DNA from: Zygnema cylindricum
Taxonomy: Eukaryota > Streptophyta > Zygnematophyceae > Zygnematales > Zygnemataceae
Reading direction: 5' to 3'
NCBI GenBank assembly: GCA_037447655.1
Contig: JBBHKE010002227.1
Span: forward strand, 226,763 to 290,762
DNA: 64,000 bases
Position numbers and translations under genes: made by a program. Shown piece after piece: positions 11,161 through 25,799 of the stretch. The notes below the pieces were generated by a model that saw only the letters and a program-made list of their open reading frames with translations, did not search any database and was not told where the DNA came from. How positions within the stretch are numbered: position 1 is the first letter of the stretch; each line of letters begins with the position of its first letter.

Positions 11161-12241
11161 TGGTACACAAAATGTCTAGCTTATATGAAACCTATAGGAT
11201 AATATTTGCACTTTTGACTTTGGCAATGAATAATTGCCACATTGGCACAAAAAAACTCTCATTAACTATTTCCTTGTGTGGCTTGGACTCCTCTGAGTCC
11301 GCAACAAAAATAATCACTGAATTTGCTCACCTGAGCATTAAGTTATGGTTGTTCAAAGAAAGCAAATTTATTCAGATTACCTTGAAGAGAGAGCTTTTAA
11401 AAAAAAATCTCTAAGTCCTAAGAACCTACTCACAAATCTTCTGGACCAATCAAATTGCAATACACTACATATTTTACATAGAAAGTACGATAGTCGCCGT
11501 ACTTTATGTTCAAAAATATACGGCACCACTCTCGGTATGCCACGTGGCAAATAAATCATCGTCGTTCCGTCTATTTTTTTTACGGTATTCTATAGGATAA
11601 TGCCACGTGTCATTTTCTTTCACTTTGATGAAGAACGACCATAATGTTTTCTCGGAATGCCAGCACTCACGCGTGCCGTCCGCTCGTAATTCGACGATTG
11701 ATGTCGGCCGTTCAATCTAGACGGCGCGCCGAATATTGTCGACTATTAAAATTCTTTTCATGTTGATTGTTTAATTTCAGCGGTCTTCATCCCATGTTGA
11801 CCGTTGAAAATCCCGGCTCCTCTGCTAGATGTCGATCGCGAATGACATTTAATTTCGTCCATTGAAAATAAATGTCGTTTCATTTATTTCTTGCGGTACA
11901 GTATTTCTCCATGTTCAATTTTGTTTCGTTAGCCGTTAAATGAATTGTGTCATCGCATGAATATTTAAATATTTATCAAGTATTATACGAGTACCTAAGT
12001 TGAAGACCTATTGGATAAGGCCGACAGTTATTCCACAGCGTTGCCATCATGAAGGTCACCGGATCAAATTTTGACCCTGGCATTCCTAATTTTGCAAGAG
12101 CTCTATCTTCTGCCTCTCTTCTCATCTGCGTGAGGCAGCTATGGTTGCCTGCATGTTCTGAGTGACTACGACGAGTATGAGATCTACAAGATGACCATAG
12201 ACTGACTAAGAAGATAGATTATAAAATACATGTTTTCAACA
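11141..12241 (-). repeat. 5' LTR of old copia element
   Basis: Pairs with 5725-6847. On the minus strand it starts TGTTGAAAACATG at 12241 and ends ATTACA at 11141. It carries hairpins TGCTC-AGGT-GAGCA (about 11326-11339) and GGACTC-AGAG-GAGTCC (about 11287-11302). A tRNA-like GGATAAGGC/GGATCAAAT piece lies on the plus strand at about 12013-12070. Confidence 0.87.
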
Positions 12242-12655
12242 GTATTAGTTATCTTTAACGAGCACAAGTCGCGGCCCTTCTCTGTCGAAGCACGGTGGCG
12301 GATGATAGACGCGGCCTCTCAAACCTTCCACCACCAGATCCACTCCACATCCACGGTCGTCAGAGGTGTGGAATTCAGTTTTTAAAAGTTGTGGATCATA
12401 TTGAGTTGGTTTTTCCTTTTTTTCTATTCATCTTTGGTACTTTGTTTAGTCTTTCAAGTTAACCTAGTTAACTTTGGTTTCCTATTTTTTTCCAATGTGT
12501 TGAACAAAGTGTTGAGGTGTTTTCCATTTTATGAAAGATTTTACATAGTTTTGTCTTTAACCTTGCAACTGGTGTACCTTCGAAGTGTTCAAGTGTGCGA
12601 GAAACGAATTGTGTTGAATGAAGTGTTGAACCGTGACATTTACAAATGTGTATAA
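12242..12655 (+). pseudogene. R2-like element, 3' end beyond the copia insertion
   Basis: Continues the reading broken at 5724. 12275-12380 matches the last codons and 3' UTR start of the copy at 35190-38729 (a GCACGGTGGCGGATGA block and a CCACATCCACG block). The T-rich stretch to about 12650 would be its 3' UTR. Together with 4673-5724 it forms one 5'-truncated insertion split by 6.5 kb. Confidence 0.75.
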
Positions 12656-12726
12656 AACTTGTGACGATTGTTGACAACTAAAAATCTTGCGACGATTGGT
12701 GAGGTCTTTATAAACAGCTATAATAA

Positions 12727-13160
12727 TGTACAGTACACCTTGAATCGCTATTAGCGTTGATAACGCTAATTCTGCGCCCCCAAATTTTGACCTTCAAACC
12801 TAAAATATAATAAATGACTTTATTTGTTATTCCACCTTAATATAGGTGCTGTCTAATTAGCGTTAATAGCTCTAAATTATGCAGTTTTGAAATAGTGTAG
12901 TGTACGGAATATGTAGATCTATACTAATAATGCTCGTTATCTGGTACAATCGTACAAAATGAGTGGCAGATAAAGGCGTAAACACGCGAAAGTGAGTACG
13001 TTGAAATGAAAAAGCGCAATCAAATTTTATTCCAAGCGATAAAGACGGGGGAAAATCATGCGAACTTGTTCTCACATGTTCAATGTAAACGGAAGCTATA
13101 CCGGCTACAATATGGGAAAATTGTACCCAACTTAGCGTAAGTGAATAATTTAAAGTAATT
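12727..13160. mobile_element. MITE, TACACC family, incomplete
   Basis: Starts in a GTACAGTACACC context with TTGAATCGCTATTAGCG. The interior has the AAATAGTGTAGTGTACGG block found in related copies at 15531-16080 and 16082-17329. The right terminal repeat is missing or degenerate. No coding capacity. Confidence 0.5.
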
Positions 13161-13450
13161 GTTTTTTTGGCAAAGGGGCTTGTACCGACTGTTGTAAAGT
13201 CCTAAAAACTCCTGACAATAGGCGATTATCACACTTTCCACCACTTTCACCTATAGCGGAGATTTTTTTCATCTTTCAATTTAATCTTTTCTACAGTTTT
13301 TTTTTTAATTACCACCTATTTTTCTCTTTTGCACTTTATGCATTTTTGCAAAATCAAGTAAATATTTTAGCTTGAGAGGCTACACCAACTATAGGTTGCA
13401 CATTTGGTTTAACTTGGGAGATATTACCCGTTCACGAACTTCTTATAAAC
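13161..13450. other. Intergenic, no gene seen
   Basis: AT-rich sequence without recognisable coding or element structure. Confidence 0.4.
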
Positions 13451-13648
13451 TACATTGCCCATCGTTGTTAGTGTTAGTAAAACTAATTTGTCGCGACTTA
13501 TTTTGGCCCAAAATCACACAATAGAGTTAACAACATTATTTAAGGAAGTGGACCAACATCTGCCACGTCACCTCGCACTAAATTAGTATTATTAATTATA
13601 ATTTCGCATTTACATTTTTTTTAACACTAACGACGATGGGCGGTGTAG
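13451..13648. mobile_element. MITE, about 200 bp, TACAYTGCCCATCG family
   Basis: Terminal inverted repeats TACATTGCCCATCGTTGTTA and TAACGACGATGGGCGGTGTA run almost perfectly inward, flanked by TA. Related short copies lie at 27564-27741 and 40131-40309. Confidence 0.75.
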
Positions 13649-14299
13649 CTACGCTCAAATAGACGTATTAATTTTACATCTAGTTCAGATTATTAAAGAC
13701 ACTCTCGCTAAAAACGAAAGAGATGTGACAAAAGTGGGGTTAGAAAGAGAAGTGTAAGTAAGATAGGAAATCAGGCGGGCGAAACCCCTTGATAAAAAAG
13801 AAAAAGCCACTTGAGGCTGCGAAGTCCCAAGAGATTATCTTTGTGGGATAAACCTATGTTTTTTAATAGAAGAAATAAAAAAAATTGGTTAGGAAAAGTA
13901 GTCCAGCTAAGCGAGCACTATAACACACAGTTGGATTCGATTTTATTAGGTGTTTGAAAACCAAAACAAAGGGTGATAGATTGAGTGATATGATTGGGTG
14001 GTCATACAACACACTTTAACGTTGTAACAAATTATACAAATATGAATTTTACGAGCCAAATTAAATCATTGAGCTCCTTTTTTCGATAAATATTCACCAA
14101 TCGCATATTTTTTTGGTCGTGTAATATCTTTACGACATCTTCCACTAGCAAGGGCCCATGTCTCACCTTTTAAACAGACTCACCAAACGAAATTATGTTA
14201 TATGGCACACACTAAAATCATTTGTCCATTTTAGAGCAAGTATCGCACTAATTTTTCTTATTTATAATCTTTAGTTGGAGCCAAAGTTGTCTTTGTGCC
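13649..14299. other. Intergenic, no gene seen
   Basis: No supported ORF, RNA or element. AT-rich, with a few short homopolymers. Confidence 0.4.
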
Positions 14300-14302
14300 T
14301 AA

Positions 14303-15251
14303 AGATGTGTTCCCATGAGTTGGAGTAAGGGGTTTTTTTTTTTATTGTATAAGACCGAGCATGCAACTAAAAATCTTATGTTGTACAAATTTTTTTGTGA
14401 AAACCACAATACCTTTTGTGTTATATTGAAACTTAAAATGTACTACCGTTTGTCGTCGTGCTCTTTTCGACCCACTCCGATGTCATTCCAGAGCATTTTC
14501 AAACTTTACCTCAAAACGACTTGGTATTTGATTTTATTTAAGTAATGTTGAACAACCAAAACAATGATGTTTTTGCACGTCTTTTCAAATTTGTAAACAT
14601 TTTTACAAAACGCGGAGTATGAAAAATGAATTTTCCGTTTCCAACCTGTACGAACTTGTCAATTGTCCGTTTCCAACTTGTACATAATTTTCCCCATGCA
14701 GGGCTCTTTGGGAACGAATGTCATTTCGCAAAAGCAAAAACCCTCGTAGGCGCCTCTCTCCCTCTCCCTCTCCCTTTAGCACTACTACTCCTATCTCACA
14801 ATCCAAGGAATGAAAAATGTCGATATTGGTATGAAATGGAAGAGCATTAAAATATATTCATTTTGACCATCTTTGGGCGAGTTTGATGGCATGTCAAGCG
14901 AGAAAAGGAAAAAAAAAAAAGATCGGGAAACTATGGCGGAGAGTTGTGGGATTATTGACGTCGACGTTGTCACAAGTAAGCATGACGTAAAAATGTCACA
15001 CAACCCTAGACATTTGCAATTTCACAAAAATATAGACGTCTTCAACCGTCGCTATGTTGTAAACATCACCAATTGTCGCGAGTTTTGTAGTCGTCTACAA
15101 TTGTCACAAATTGTACCAATCTTTCCAACCGTCACTGTTTTTTGTAACGATTTCATTTTTGAACATAGGAACACTCCAAAATGTACTAGGGAGAATCTTC
15201 ATGAAAAAATAAAGTAACAAGTCTAATTTTTTGTTACATGGGAACACACCC
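14303..15251. mobile_element. Non-autonomous TIR element, family 1, copy a
   Basis: The terminal repeats are AGATGTGTTCCCATG (left) and CATGGGAACACACCC (right), flanked by TAA on both sides (14300-14302 and 15252-15254). The interior shares blocks with 24790-25799 and 30838-31779, for example CAACCCTAGACATTTGCAA and GACGTCTTCAACCGTCG. It is 949 bp with no transposase ORF. The 3-bp TAA/TTA duplications fit PIF/Harbinger-type MITEs, but assignment by ends alone is tentative. Confidence 0.75.
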
Positions 15252-15530
15252 TAACACTCTGTTTTGAAGTTGCCGTTGAACTCACTCTTTTATGAAAAGT
15301 GTGATTTCTATGTTATATTTTATAGTATCTTTAGCGAAAGGCGCTCTTGTAGTTAACTATGAGGTTTCTATGTTCCAGTTGGACTTCAACTGGGTTCACA
15401 ACCGGCTAGAAACCTGACAAATACTAGTCGGTCATGACGGAAATGGGTTTGATTGTTAAAAGTCAAGATAAACAATACTGTTTGCCGTCGAGCTGTTCGA
15501 CGTTTGTAATAATTTTGTACATTTTTGTAC

Positions 15531-16080
15531 TACACCGCCAATCGCTATTAGAGTAAATAACGCTAATTCGGTGCCCTTTAAAAAAAAAAGCATGAAATAC
15601 AATCCATAATTATATTTTTTCCATTATTATAATTAGGGTTTTTTTCAATTAGCGTTATTAATGGAAGTACACTGCGATGGAAATAGTGTGGCGTACGGAC
15701 AAAGAATATCCGTACAAAATGGTACTTGTTGAATTACAAAGGCATAAGAAGACACTTAACATTATTGCGCACACATGTGAATGCGCGCTGGAAGAAAGAG
15801 ACGCAAACTCGTCGACAAAAATCACGTTCTCATATGTTCGTTCGTCGACCGTATGAACAGTGCGACGGCGTACGAATTGTCAAATTTTGTACGGGTACAC
15901 ATATTATTGTAGACATCGAAAGGGCGGGTATTTATTATTCAGAACAACCCAAATTACAGTTAGGGATTAATTAGTATATATATATTTAAAAAAAAAAAAA
16001 ACATTCCTGATTAGTGTTAATAACTCTAATTTTTTGTTTACGCTATGTATTCCTTTACTCTAATAGCGATTGACGGTGTA
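15531..16080. mobile_element. MITE, TACACCGCC family, complete
   Basis: The ends are TACACCGCCAATCGCTATTA and TAATAGCGATTGACGGTGTA, a near-perfect terminal inverted repeat beginning and ending with TA. It is about 550 bp and non-coding. It abuts the next copy (16082) with one base between, so two copies stand head to tail. Confidence 0.8.
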
Positions 16081-16081
16081 C

Positions 16082-17329
16082 TACACCGCCACTCGCTATT
16101 GCCGTATTGAAAGCTTAGGGTGAAGTTCCATTAGACGAAAAGTGAGGTTGTTTACAGAAATCGGGCCTCTCCGTACTACGCCGTACCTCTTATTTTGTTT
16201 TTTTAGGAAAACAACATTACAAAGAATCTTGCCAATATTCTCCAAAAGTCTGGGAGTTAACAATGACCGTTGGATATTTTTTCGTGAAGCATTCGCTTCG
16301 AAAGTTTCTGTAATTGGTGATGTACCTCGCAAGGTACATCACCAATTACAGAAAAATTGAGCCGCGACACGCTGGATAATGAGCATACGTGTCAAGCTGG
16401 CGACCAACGGAAATCAAAAAAATTCGCCCACGATATATGCATTAAAAAATCCAACAGAAAATACAAACGAAATGTCGCAACGCACTTTCGTCGCTCTATT
16501 TCTATTAGCGCCCATTCATCACAGTATTTCTGGCAACTCACATTCGTCACGCGAAAAAAAAGAACCCTAAAAAAATGAGGTGGTATGTGACAATGCGTCT
16601 GCAAAGAGTACAAAAGTTGTGTTGCACGATGACCTGGTACGCATGTACATGGTACGCAATATCAAATCTATAGTTACGTGGCGCCACTATTTTGCTAACA
16701 CGTAGACTACAGACTCTGCGCAATGGAACTTCGTTCAAAGGGCAGCATCCTGTAATGTTGGCCGTACGATTACAAAATGTCGTATTGGAACTTCACCCTA
16801 ATTCGGTCCCGCTATTTTTTTCCAAATTCTTAAATAGCATAAATCATTCTGTTTTTTCCTTTACGGCATTTAGGGATTTTTGTCCAATTAGTGTAAAAAC
16901 GAAAGTACGTTTTCATTTAAATAGTGTGGTGTACAGTAAGTGTCAGACCGTACAAAATTGTGCTTTTTTAAGTGAAAAAGTATAATTAATGAGTTTTAGT
17001 AACCGCGGACGCATGAGATTATGCGCTCTGAAATGGGGATCAAATCGGGTTGTCAAATATCACGTTCGCACATATTCGTCCCAACAACCACGTTTCGACT
17101 GTGTGAACGTACGATTTGTGTACGATTTGTCAGATTTTGAACAAGTACCTATATTAGTGTAAGCATGTTTGCGACCGGCATTTTTTTTTTCAAAGACCCA
17201 AATTAGAATTAGTAAACAATTAGAATGTATGTTTTTTTTGAAATTTTTCAAATTCCTAATTAGCGTAAATCACTGTAATTATTCATATACGCTAAAGAAA
17301 CTTGTACGCTAATAGCGATTGGCGGTGTA
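16082..17329. mobile_element. MITE, TACACCGCC family, split by a nested element
   Basis: Starts TACACCGCCACTCGCTATTG and ends CTAATAGCGATTGGCGGTGTA. The family-2 element at 16118-16798 interrupts it about 35 bp from the left end. The sequence on either side rejoins to the GCTTAATTCGG-like block that is uninterrupted in the copy at 15531 (GCTAATTCGG), so the order of insertion can be read. Confidence 0.75.
16118..16798. mobile_element. TIR element, family 2, complete, with central palindrome
   Basis: Terminal repeats are GGGTGAAGTTCCATTAG and CGTATTGGAACTTCACCC, flanked by TA. At 16305-16354 it has a near-perfect 50-nt palindrome, about 23 bp per arm around CGCA, with core TACCTCGCAAGGTA. It is 681 bp without transposase. 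Related copies: 897-1345 (partial) and 34216-34965. Confidence 0.8.
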
Positions 17330-17826
17330 CACCGCGAATTGCTATTAGCGTACATGACGCTAATTGGGGTACCTCTTTTTTTTCGGCAAATTCTCAAATA
17401 GAATAAAGTACGCTAAATGTTTCTGAACGTTATTTGAGGTACCCCGCTCAATACGGTTCATAACTGTAATTTAGTGCCCTTTTAAATAGTGTGGTGTACG
17501 GAATGTCATATTCGTACTATTTCGTACCTTTTTAAATATATAGGTACAGAAGTACAGAAAATATAATAATATGTAATTGCGTAAATATTTTCCGGCATAC
17601 GCGGATGTAAAAAAAACGCAACGGCGTACGATTTGAACAATTTCGTACATATACATGTGTTAGTGTGGACATATTATTTGCCGAAAATTTTTACAAAGCA
17701 GTTTATAAATTAGAGTCAATGATAAATTAGTATCATTGTGTACCCTAAAAAACCCATTTTACCGTAAAGTACGCTAATTGTTTCATTACGCTCTATTTTA
17801 TTACGCTAATAGCGATTCACGGTGTA
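17328..17826. mobile_element. MITE, TACACCGCG family, complete
   Basis: TACACCGCGAATTGCTATTA at the left and TAATAGCGATTCACGGTGTA at the right. The left TA is shared with the preceding copy, so three copies run in series from 15531 to 17826. The right end lies about 265 bp upstream of the CSN8 start codon, so this element borders or enters the CSN8 promoter. Confidence 0.78.
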
Positions 17827-18092
17827 GTTGACATGGACTCTTGCGCAGTAAAAATCTCTCTTGTTCTCATTGTTTTGAATGGCATGGAACGAATCAGTGA
17901 TCCCTCGTTTCTTCTAGCACGATACTGTATTTTAAATACGGTGCCGTATCGCAGGTGGACAACTCGAAGACCGTAGTCGAAGAATGCTTCGAGCGAACTT
18001 GCCCGTTTCAGACCTCATTTTGGTGCACTTTCGTTCAATACTGCTGCACGTAATTAGTCAAATAATTAATTCAATAATTAGTCACCGTAGCC

Positions 18093-21552
<3,460 letters not shown>

Positions 21553-21731
21553 CAGGTGTACTTTTTTGACAACTATAGAATGCCAATCGCTTGCTCAACC
21601 GGAAGCCAACTGTGAGTCGTGTGCAATTTCGCATTTTATGTTTTCCTCTTGGAGAACCAGTATGCTATCACCATAGCTTTGTAGTTTTAGTTGTGGTCTA
21701 ACCAGAGGATTAACAGATGAGGTTCATATTT

Positions 21732-22213
21732 AGTGACAATAAAGACCGGGAACTTTATAAGGCAGCTTTTGAAGCTGATCATGCACGCTTAAGTTTATTA
21801 CCCCTTGTACAAATATGTCATTCTCCTTGTTGAAAAATAGAGATAATTGCTGCCAGATTATTTTCTTTATTTGTTGAAGCTTCTGTGTAGTGACAAGAAC
21901 AAGTTGGATTTGGAAAGCAGGTTTTAAAACTGAGTATGCAAGCTAAGTTGAAGCCTGATTGCACCTTGTACAAATTTTTTTTTTTCTTTGCTAAAAAGTA
22001 GTTACAACTGTGTCAGACTATTTGCATTCTTTTTTGAATCTTCTGCGGGTGACAAGAAAAATATGGAATTAAAAGGCAGTTATTGAGAATCTTATCATGC
22101 AAGCTAAGCTAAAAAGTGAATGCACCTTAGCCAAATATTTCATTCTCCTTGCTAAAAATTAGTTACATTCGGTGCCAGACTATTTGCTTCCTTTCCTGAA
22201 GCTTCTGTTGGTG
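21732..22213. repeat. Three tandem copies of a ~160-bp unit
   Basis: Units at about 21732-21888, 21889-22048 and 22049-22213. Each begins near TGACAAKAA and contains a GCTGATCATGCA/GAGTATGCAAGCTAAG-like block, CACCTTGTACAAAT, a CTTGCTAAAAA-like block and GCCAGACTATTT, and ends GAAGCTTCTG. They fill the interval between the stops of CSN8 and PTD, so both 3' UTRs or terminators probably lie in or beside them. Confidence 0.8.
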
Positions 22214-22240
22214 CAGTAGCGGATGGCTTTAGTTGGGATG

Positions 22241-24370
22241 TCAAGTCAGCCGGGGCATTTGATTGTATTTCTCATCACGAAAAAAATTTGAGATAGATTC
22301 TGCCTTGGAACTGGGCAATCCTGTTCTCTCATTTATCACCTCTGGGCTTACTGAGGATACCGACTCGATCGATCCAAATGCATCAAGAAGCTGCATACAA
22401 CATCATCAAGAACATCATCAGGGGTGGATTCCTATAGAATGGTGATATGAAGAAGCCATTCATCTTATGAACCGCCCCTCTGTTCAACACCGTGGATGTT
22501 GCAAAAGTTTCCATTAGCATTTTGACAACATTTCTGAAGCATTCACCTATTTTGAATTCCTCAACCTCCACATCGACAGTTAAGCGAGGCCCATGCCTAT
22601 GCACCAAATAACTGCATTTGACCTTTCTGGCTGTAAAGATTATAAATTTCTGGCCTACCGTCAAGGCGTCGTCATAGTCGATGAATGGTATTTTTGTAAG
22701 AGCGGAGACGGCAGCTTCCGGAGACTGAACAAGCTGCTTGCGCTGAGATATGGGGCCAAAATGAGAATGTCAAAGTGGAGCTTTCATTACAAAGTAAATA
22801 AAGCAAAAGCAGCTGATATACAGTTTAAAGATCATGGTTGAATTTTCGCACTTAGCTCCAGCCATAACCCCAAGAGAATACTCACCTCCAATTCAATGAG
22901 GGAAACGGTTCCTTGGATTTTGCATTCTGATAACCAGGCAGTGTAGTACATCCATACCAAATAATTAGAACATACTCACTGGTGCTCATCAATAATTGGT
23001 CATGGGGCAACATCTATGTCATCGCCACTAATGTCATTACCACTATCATTATTATCATTGTTGGAAAAAAAATCGAATCAGAAAAAAAACAAATGAGCTG
23101 AGCAAAAGGAGATTGTTGCGTAGGCATATGTGTCACTGAAATGGACATTCACATTTGACAAGCTTTAGATACTCACCAGCATGCATGTGTACCATCTGAA
23201 GCATTTTCTCAAAGATTGAAGAATAACTGGGGACAGGAATAAAGGGTGGTTTACCAATGCTAAACTGAAAGCTGCAAGTTTTCCCTCCATGGTATATCCC
23301 CCACACCGAACCATCCCACCCCAGTAAGCTGGCTAATAGAAGCTATTGCCGAGTTGGAAAAAAGTTGTGCGGTCTCGGCTTTGAATGCATCTGGAATATT
23401 GATATTTCACAGGTTCCAATTCTATAACTCAAAAATGAAGAATATGGACCTTGAGGGCATAAGCTGATATAAACCAGCACTCACAGTATGCATCATGCCA
23501 ATGTTATTTAGAATCCTATAAAGCTTTGTTTAAAGTGATCATAGCGGCTACTATCATCCACAAGCATGCCTCTAAAAGAACGAGGAATTAGCATGCCTCT
23601 AATTTCACCCTGAATTTTAATTCTGTTATGGAAGATCAAAACCTGAAGTATTGTGCGATGAATTCCTTGTTCGTTTCTTCGTCGGGCAAAAGAATCATCA
23701 CATAAGAGTGGCGAAAACTTGAGGTCATCTTCTGTGCTCTGCAAAGTTAATCGTTTGTGTGTGAGGAGTTCGTCCAAGTGAAGCGAGGTACGATAAGGGA
23801 TACAGTTTAGAATGAAATCTTACATAGGTAATTTTTAGTAGGAAGGGCCAGAGACATGCATAATTCTTATTGTTTACCTTTCTCTGATAATGCTCGGTGT
23901 TCCACTATTCCACCGGTCAATGATAAGGAAGGCGACTGAAATTCCAACAGTATTGAAGATCAGATCCTGCACATAACCAAAATGTGTTTACAAACAGAGA
24001 AAGGTGTATTGAAACTCAACACTGCCGGGTGTGGAAAGTTTCAACTAATCACAGTGGTTTGTTGCTAGCTCTGTGTGTCTTCACTCAGAAGAAACATATA
24101 ATACGCTCAGCTGAAAATGGAAAAGGATAATCCTGAAAAAAAAAAATTGCAGCTTTCAACGTTTTGGAATTCGCAACCTTAACATCTGTGATAACTAAAA
24201 GGTTTGAACTCAACAAAAAATATAAAAGCTGTCCGAATTGCTTGCATCATCTATCTTACAGGAGTTATTTTGGAGGGCTTCAACTTGTATTCTGTTCCTT
24301 CTAAAGCCTCCATAAGAGTAACTTTATGAGAAGATAGCCAGCCCTCTCGCACAATACACGCTCCTCTCAT
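22241..24370 (-). CDS. PTD: PARTING DANCERS (PTD), 7 exons
   Basis: ERCC1-like protein that in plants acts with SHOC1 in class I (interfering) meiotic crossovers. Exons in order of transcription: 24370-24260, 23966-23878, 23738-23643, 23271-23177, 22926-22886, 22742-22659 and 22390-22241. All introns are GT-AG, all phases agree, and the total is 666 nt (221 residues plus stop; family about 240). The first part is an inactive XPF-nuclease-like fold: SVAFLIIDRW, YVMILLPDEETNKEF, SIGKPPFIPV and FEKMLQMVHMHA. The C-terminus is a helix-hairpin-helix pair: SALTKIPFIDYDDALTLLD, FGSIESVSSVSPEV, RTGLPSSKAESISNFFRD. The start ATG is preceded by TATCAG, so a further 5' exon cannot be excluded. I identified it by aligning with the known plant PTD pattern from memory. 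A copy of exon 1 and upstream DNA lies at 30114-30805. Confidence 0.88.
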
Positions 24371-24789
24371 CTGATACCAGAAGGTGATGATATGGACAAG
24401 TATGCAGATGTCTCGCTATTTGATATCGTAGACTCAGAGACAATGCAGGATATTAAGGAACATAATAAAATTTTATAGATTAGTGTCCATGTCAGTTCTT
24501 CCCTTGCTAACCAGAGTGTAGGCAGGTTAAGGCGGGTTGTATTTGTGGTCCAGAATCATGTGCACATGCTATTTGATTGCAGCTTGTAAGTTTCTGCCGG
24601 CGGCTATAAACAATTTTTTGGTGACAGAACTCAGAGGGTCAAGCTGCCCAGCAAATACATATGCCAATAAATCGAGGCCGTCCATATAACATTGAGCGCT
24701 GTGGATCGACGGTACATTTTCTTCTGCACTTCTTTGTAAGCCCGTTGGTGTGAGTGTAACAGTGACGTACAAGACAATAATCCAAGTAA
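24076..24789. repeat. Segmental duplication source: PTD exon 1 and 5' flank
   Basis: Nearly identical to 30114-30784, starting at TGTCTTCACTCAG and ending at AATCCAAGTAA. One indel of about 43 bp (absent from the 30-kb copy, about 24190-24232 here) and scattered single changes separate them. The right edge here is interrupted by the TIR element at 24790. Confidence 0.9.
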
Positions 24790-25799
24790 GGGCACTTTCC
24801 CATGTGCTAAAGTTACAGTTATATTATGTCGTTTTCCTCTATAACTTGGAAAAAAACGAGAAAATCTGCAGCCGTACCAAAAAATTGAAAATACTACCGT
24901 ACAAGTTGCGTTACCTTAAAACTTTATATGTACTGCAGTTTGTCGTTTAGCGCGATGCAGTTTGTCTTCTAGCGCGTTTCCAGCCACTTTCGCGTCCTTT
25001 CAGCTCATCTTCAAACTTTATATAAAATCACCTCGCGAGGTGATTTTAAATATAGTTCCATGAGGTGAGCGAAAAGGCAGATGCTGTCGCACGTGTCGAT
25101 TTTTTTTGACATTTTTTGTGCGCGAAGTACCAAAAAAAAAACCCACTGCACGTTTCCGACCGTGCGTGACTTTTTCCGTACGTTTTTTCCGTACAGTGGT
25201 CGTGGAGGGGTCTCGACCAACTGACGCCATTTCGCAAAAGTGAAGTCCGTGAAAGCGCCCCTCTCTCTCTCCCTCTCCCACTACCACGTCTATCTCACAA
25301 TTCTTGCAACGAAAAACATCAATAATGGTATTAAATGAAAGATCTCTAAAAACAATTTATTTTGACAATCTTTGGGCGTATCTTGATGGCAAGTAGAGTG
25401 AGAAAAGACAAAAAATACAATCGGAAAACCATGGCGGAAAGTTTTATAATATGTGACGTCGGCGCTGTCATATTTGAGCGTGACGTGTGTGACGTCATGA
25501 TGTCACAAACCCTAAACATTTGTAATGCCTCTACGTCGACAATGCGGCGTACATACATTGCGAAGTGATAAAAACTGTTCAGCGTGCGGGTGGACAATTT
25601 AAATTGAAGCAGAGTGGAAGTTTCGCAACATTTTGTGTACCGCTTATTTGTCACATGTTTCGTTACATGTATACGCTTGTCACTTTTTGAAGTAACAAGT
25701 TATTTGCGCTTACATCGGAATGCTCTGAAAGCTGTACAAAGAATCTTCGCTATAAACAAAGTTACAAGATTAAAGTTTCGGTTACATGAGAAAGTGCCC
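24790..25799. mobile_element. TIR element, family 1, copy b, with empty site
   Basis: Ends GGGCACTTTCCCATG and CATGAGAAAGTGCCC, flanked by TAA (24787-24789 and 25800-25802). The paralogous segment at 30780 reads AAGTAACACG with a single TAA. This is the unoccupied site and fixes the element's borders and its 3-bp duplication. A central palindrome TCACCTCGCGAGGTGA lies near 25028-25043. It is 1010 bp with no transposase ORF. Confidence 0.9.

Larger units (their letters stand above)
5725..12241 (-). mobile_element. Old Ty1/copia element, minus strand
   Basis: Two LTRs (5725-6847 and 11141-12241) enclose decayed gag, protease, integrase, RT and RNase H in copia order on the minus strand. The flanking 5-mers are GTATC (5720-5724) and GTATT (12242-12246), a target duplication with one change. 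The R2-like remnant reads on across the two flanks, which confirms insertion into it. The polypurine tract AATAAGGGGAG follows the left LTR and the primer-binding site precedes the right LTR (11126-11140). Visible LTR divergence and many frame breaks make it clearly older than the element at 43052-49486. Confidence 0.9.

Noticed and set aside
23305-23600. Additional PTD exons (frames with AFKAETAQLFSNSAIASISQL and GMLVDDSSRYDHF)
   Set aside because: Open and tempting, but they do not join in phase. The exon at 23177-23271 gives a gap-free match to the PTD pattern with exons 3 and 5, so these are intronic.
24569-24772. Minus-strand ORF upstream of PTD exon 1
   Set aside because: No recognisable content and no in-phase link to exon 1. 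It is present in both duplicate copies only because the duplication is recent.
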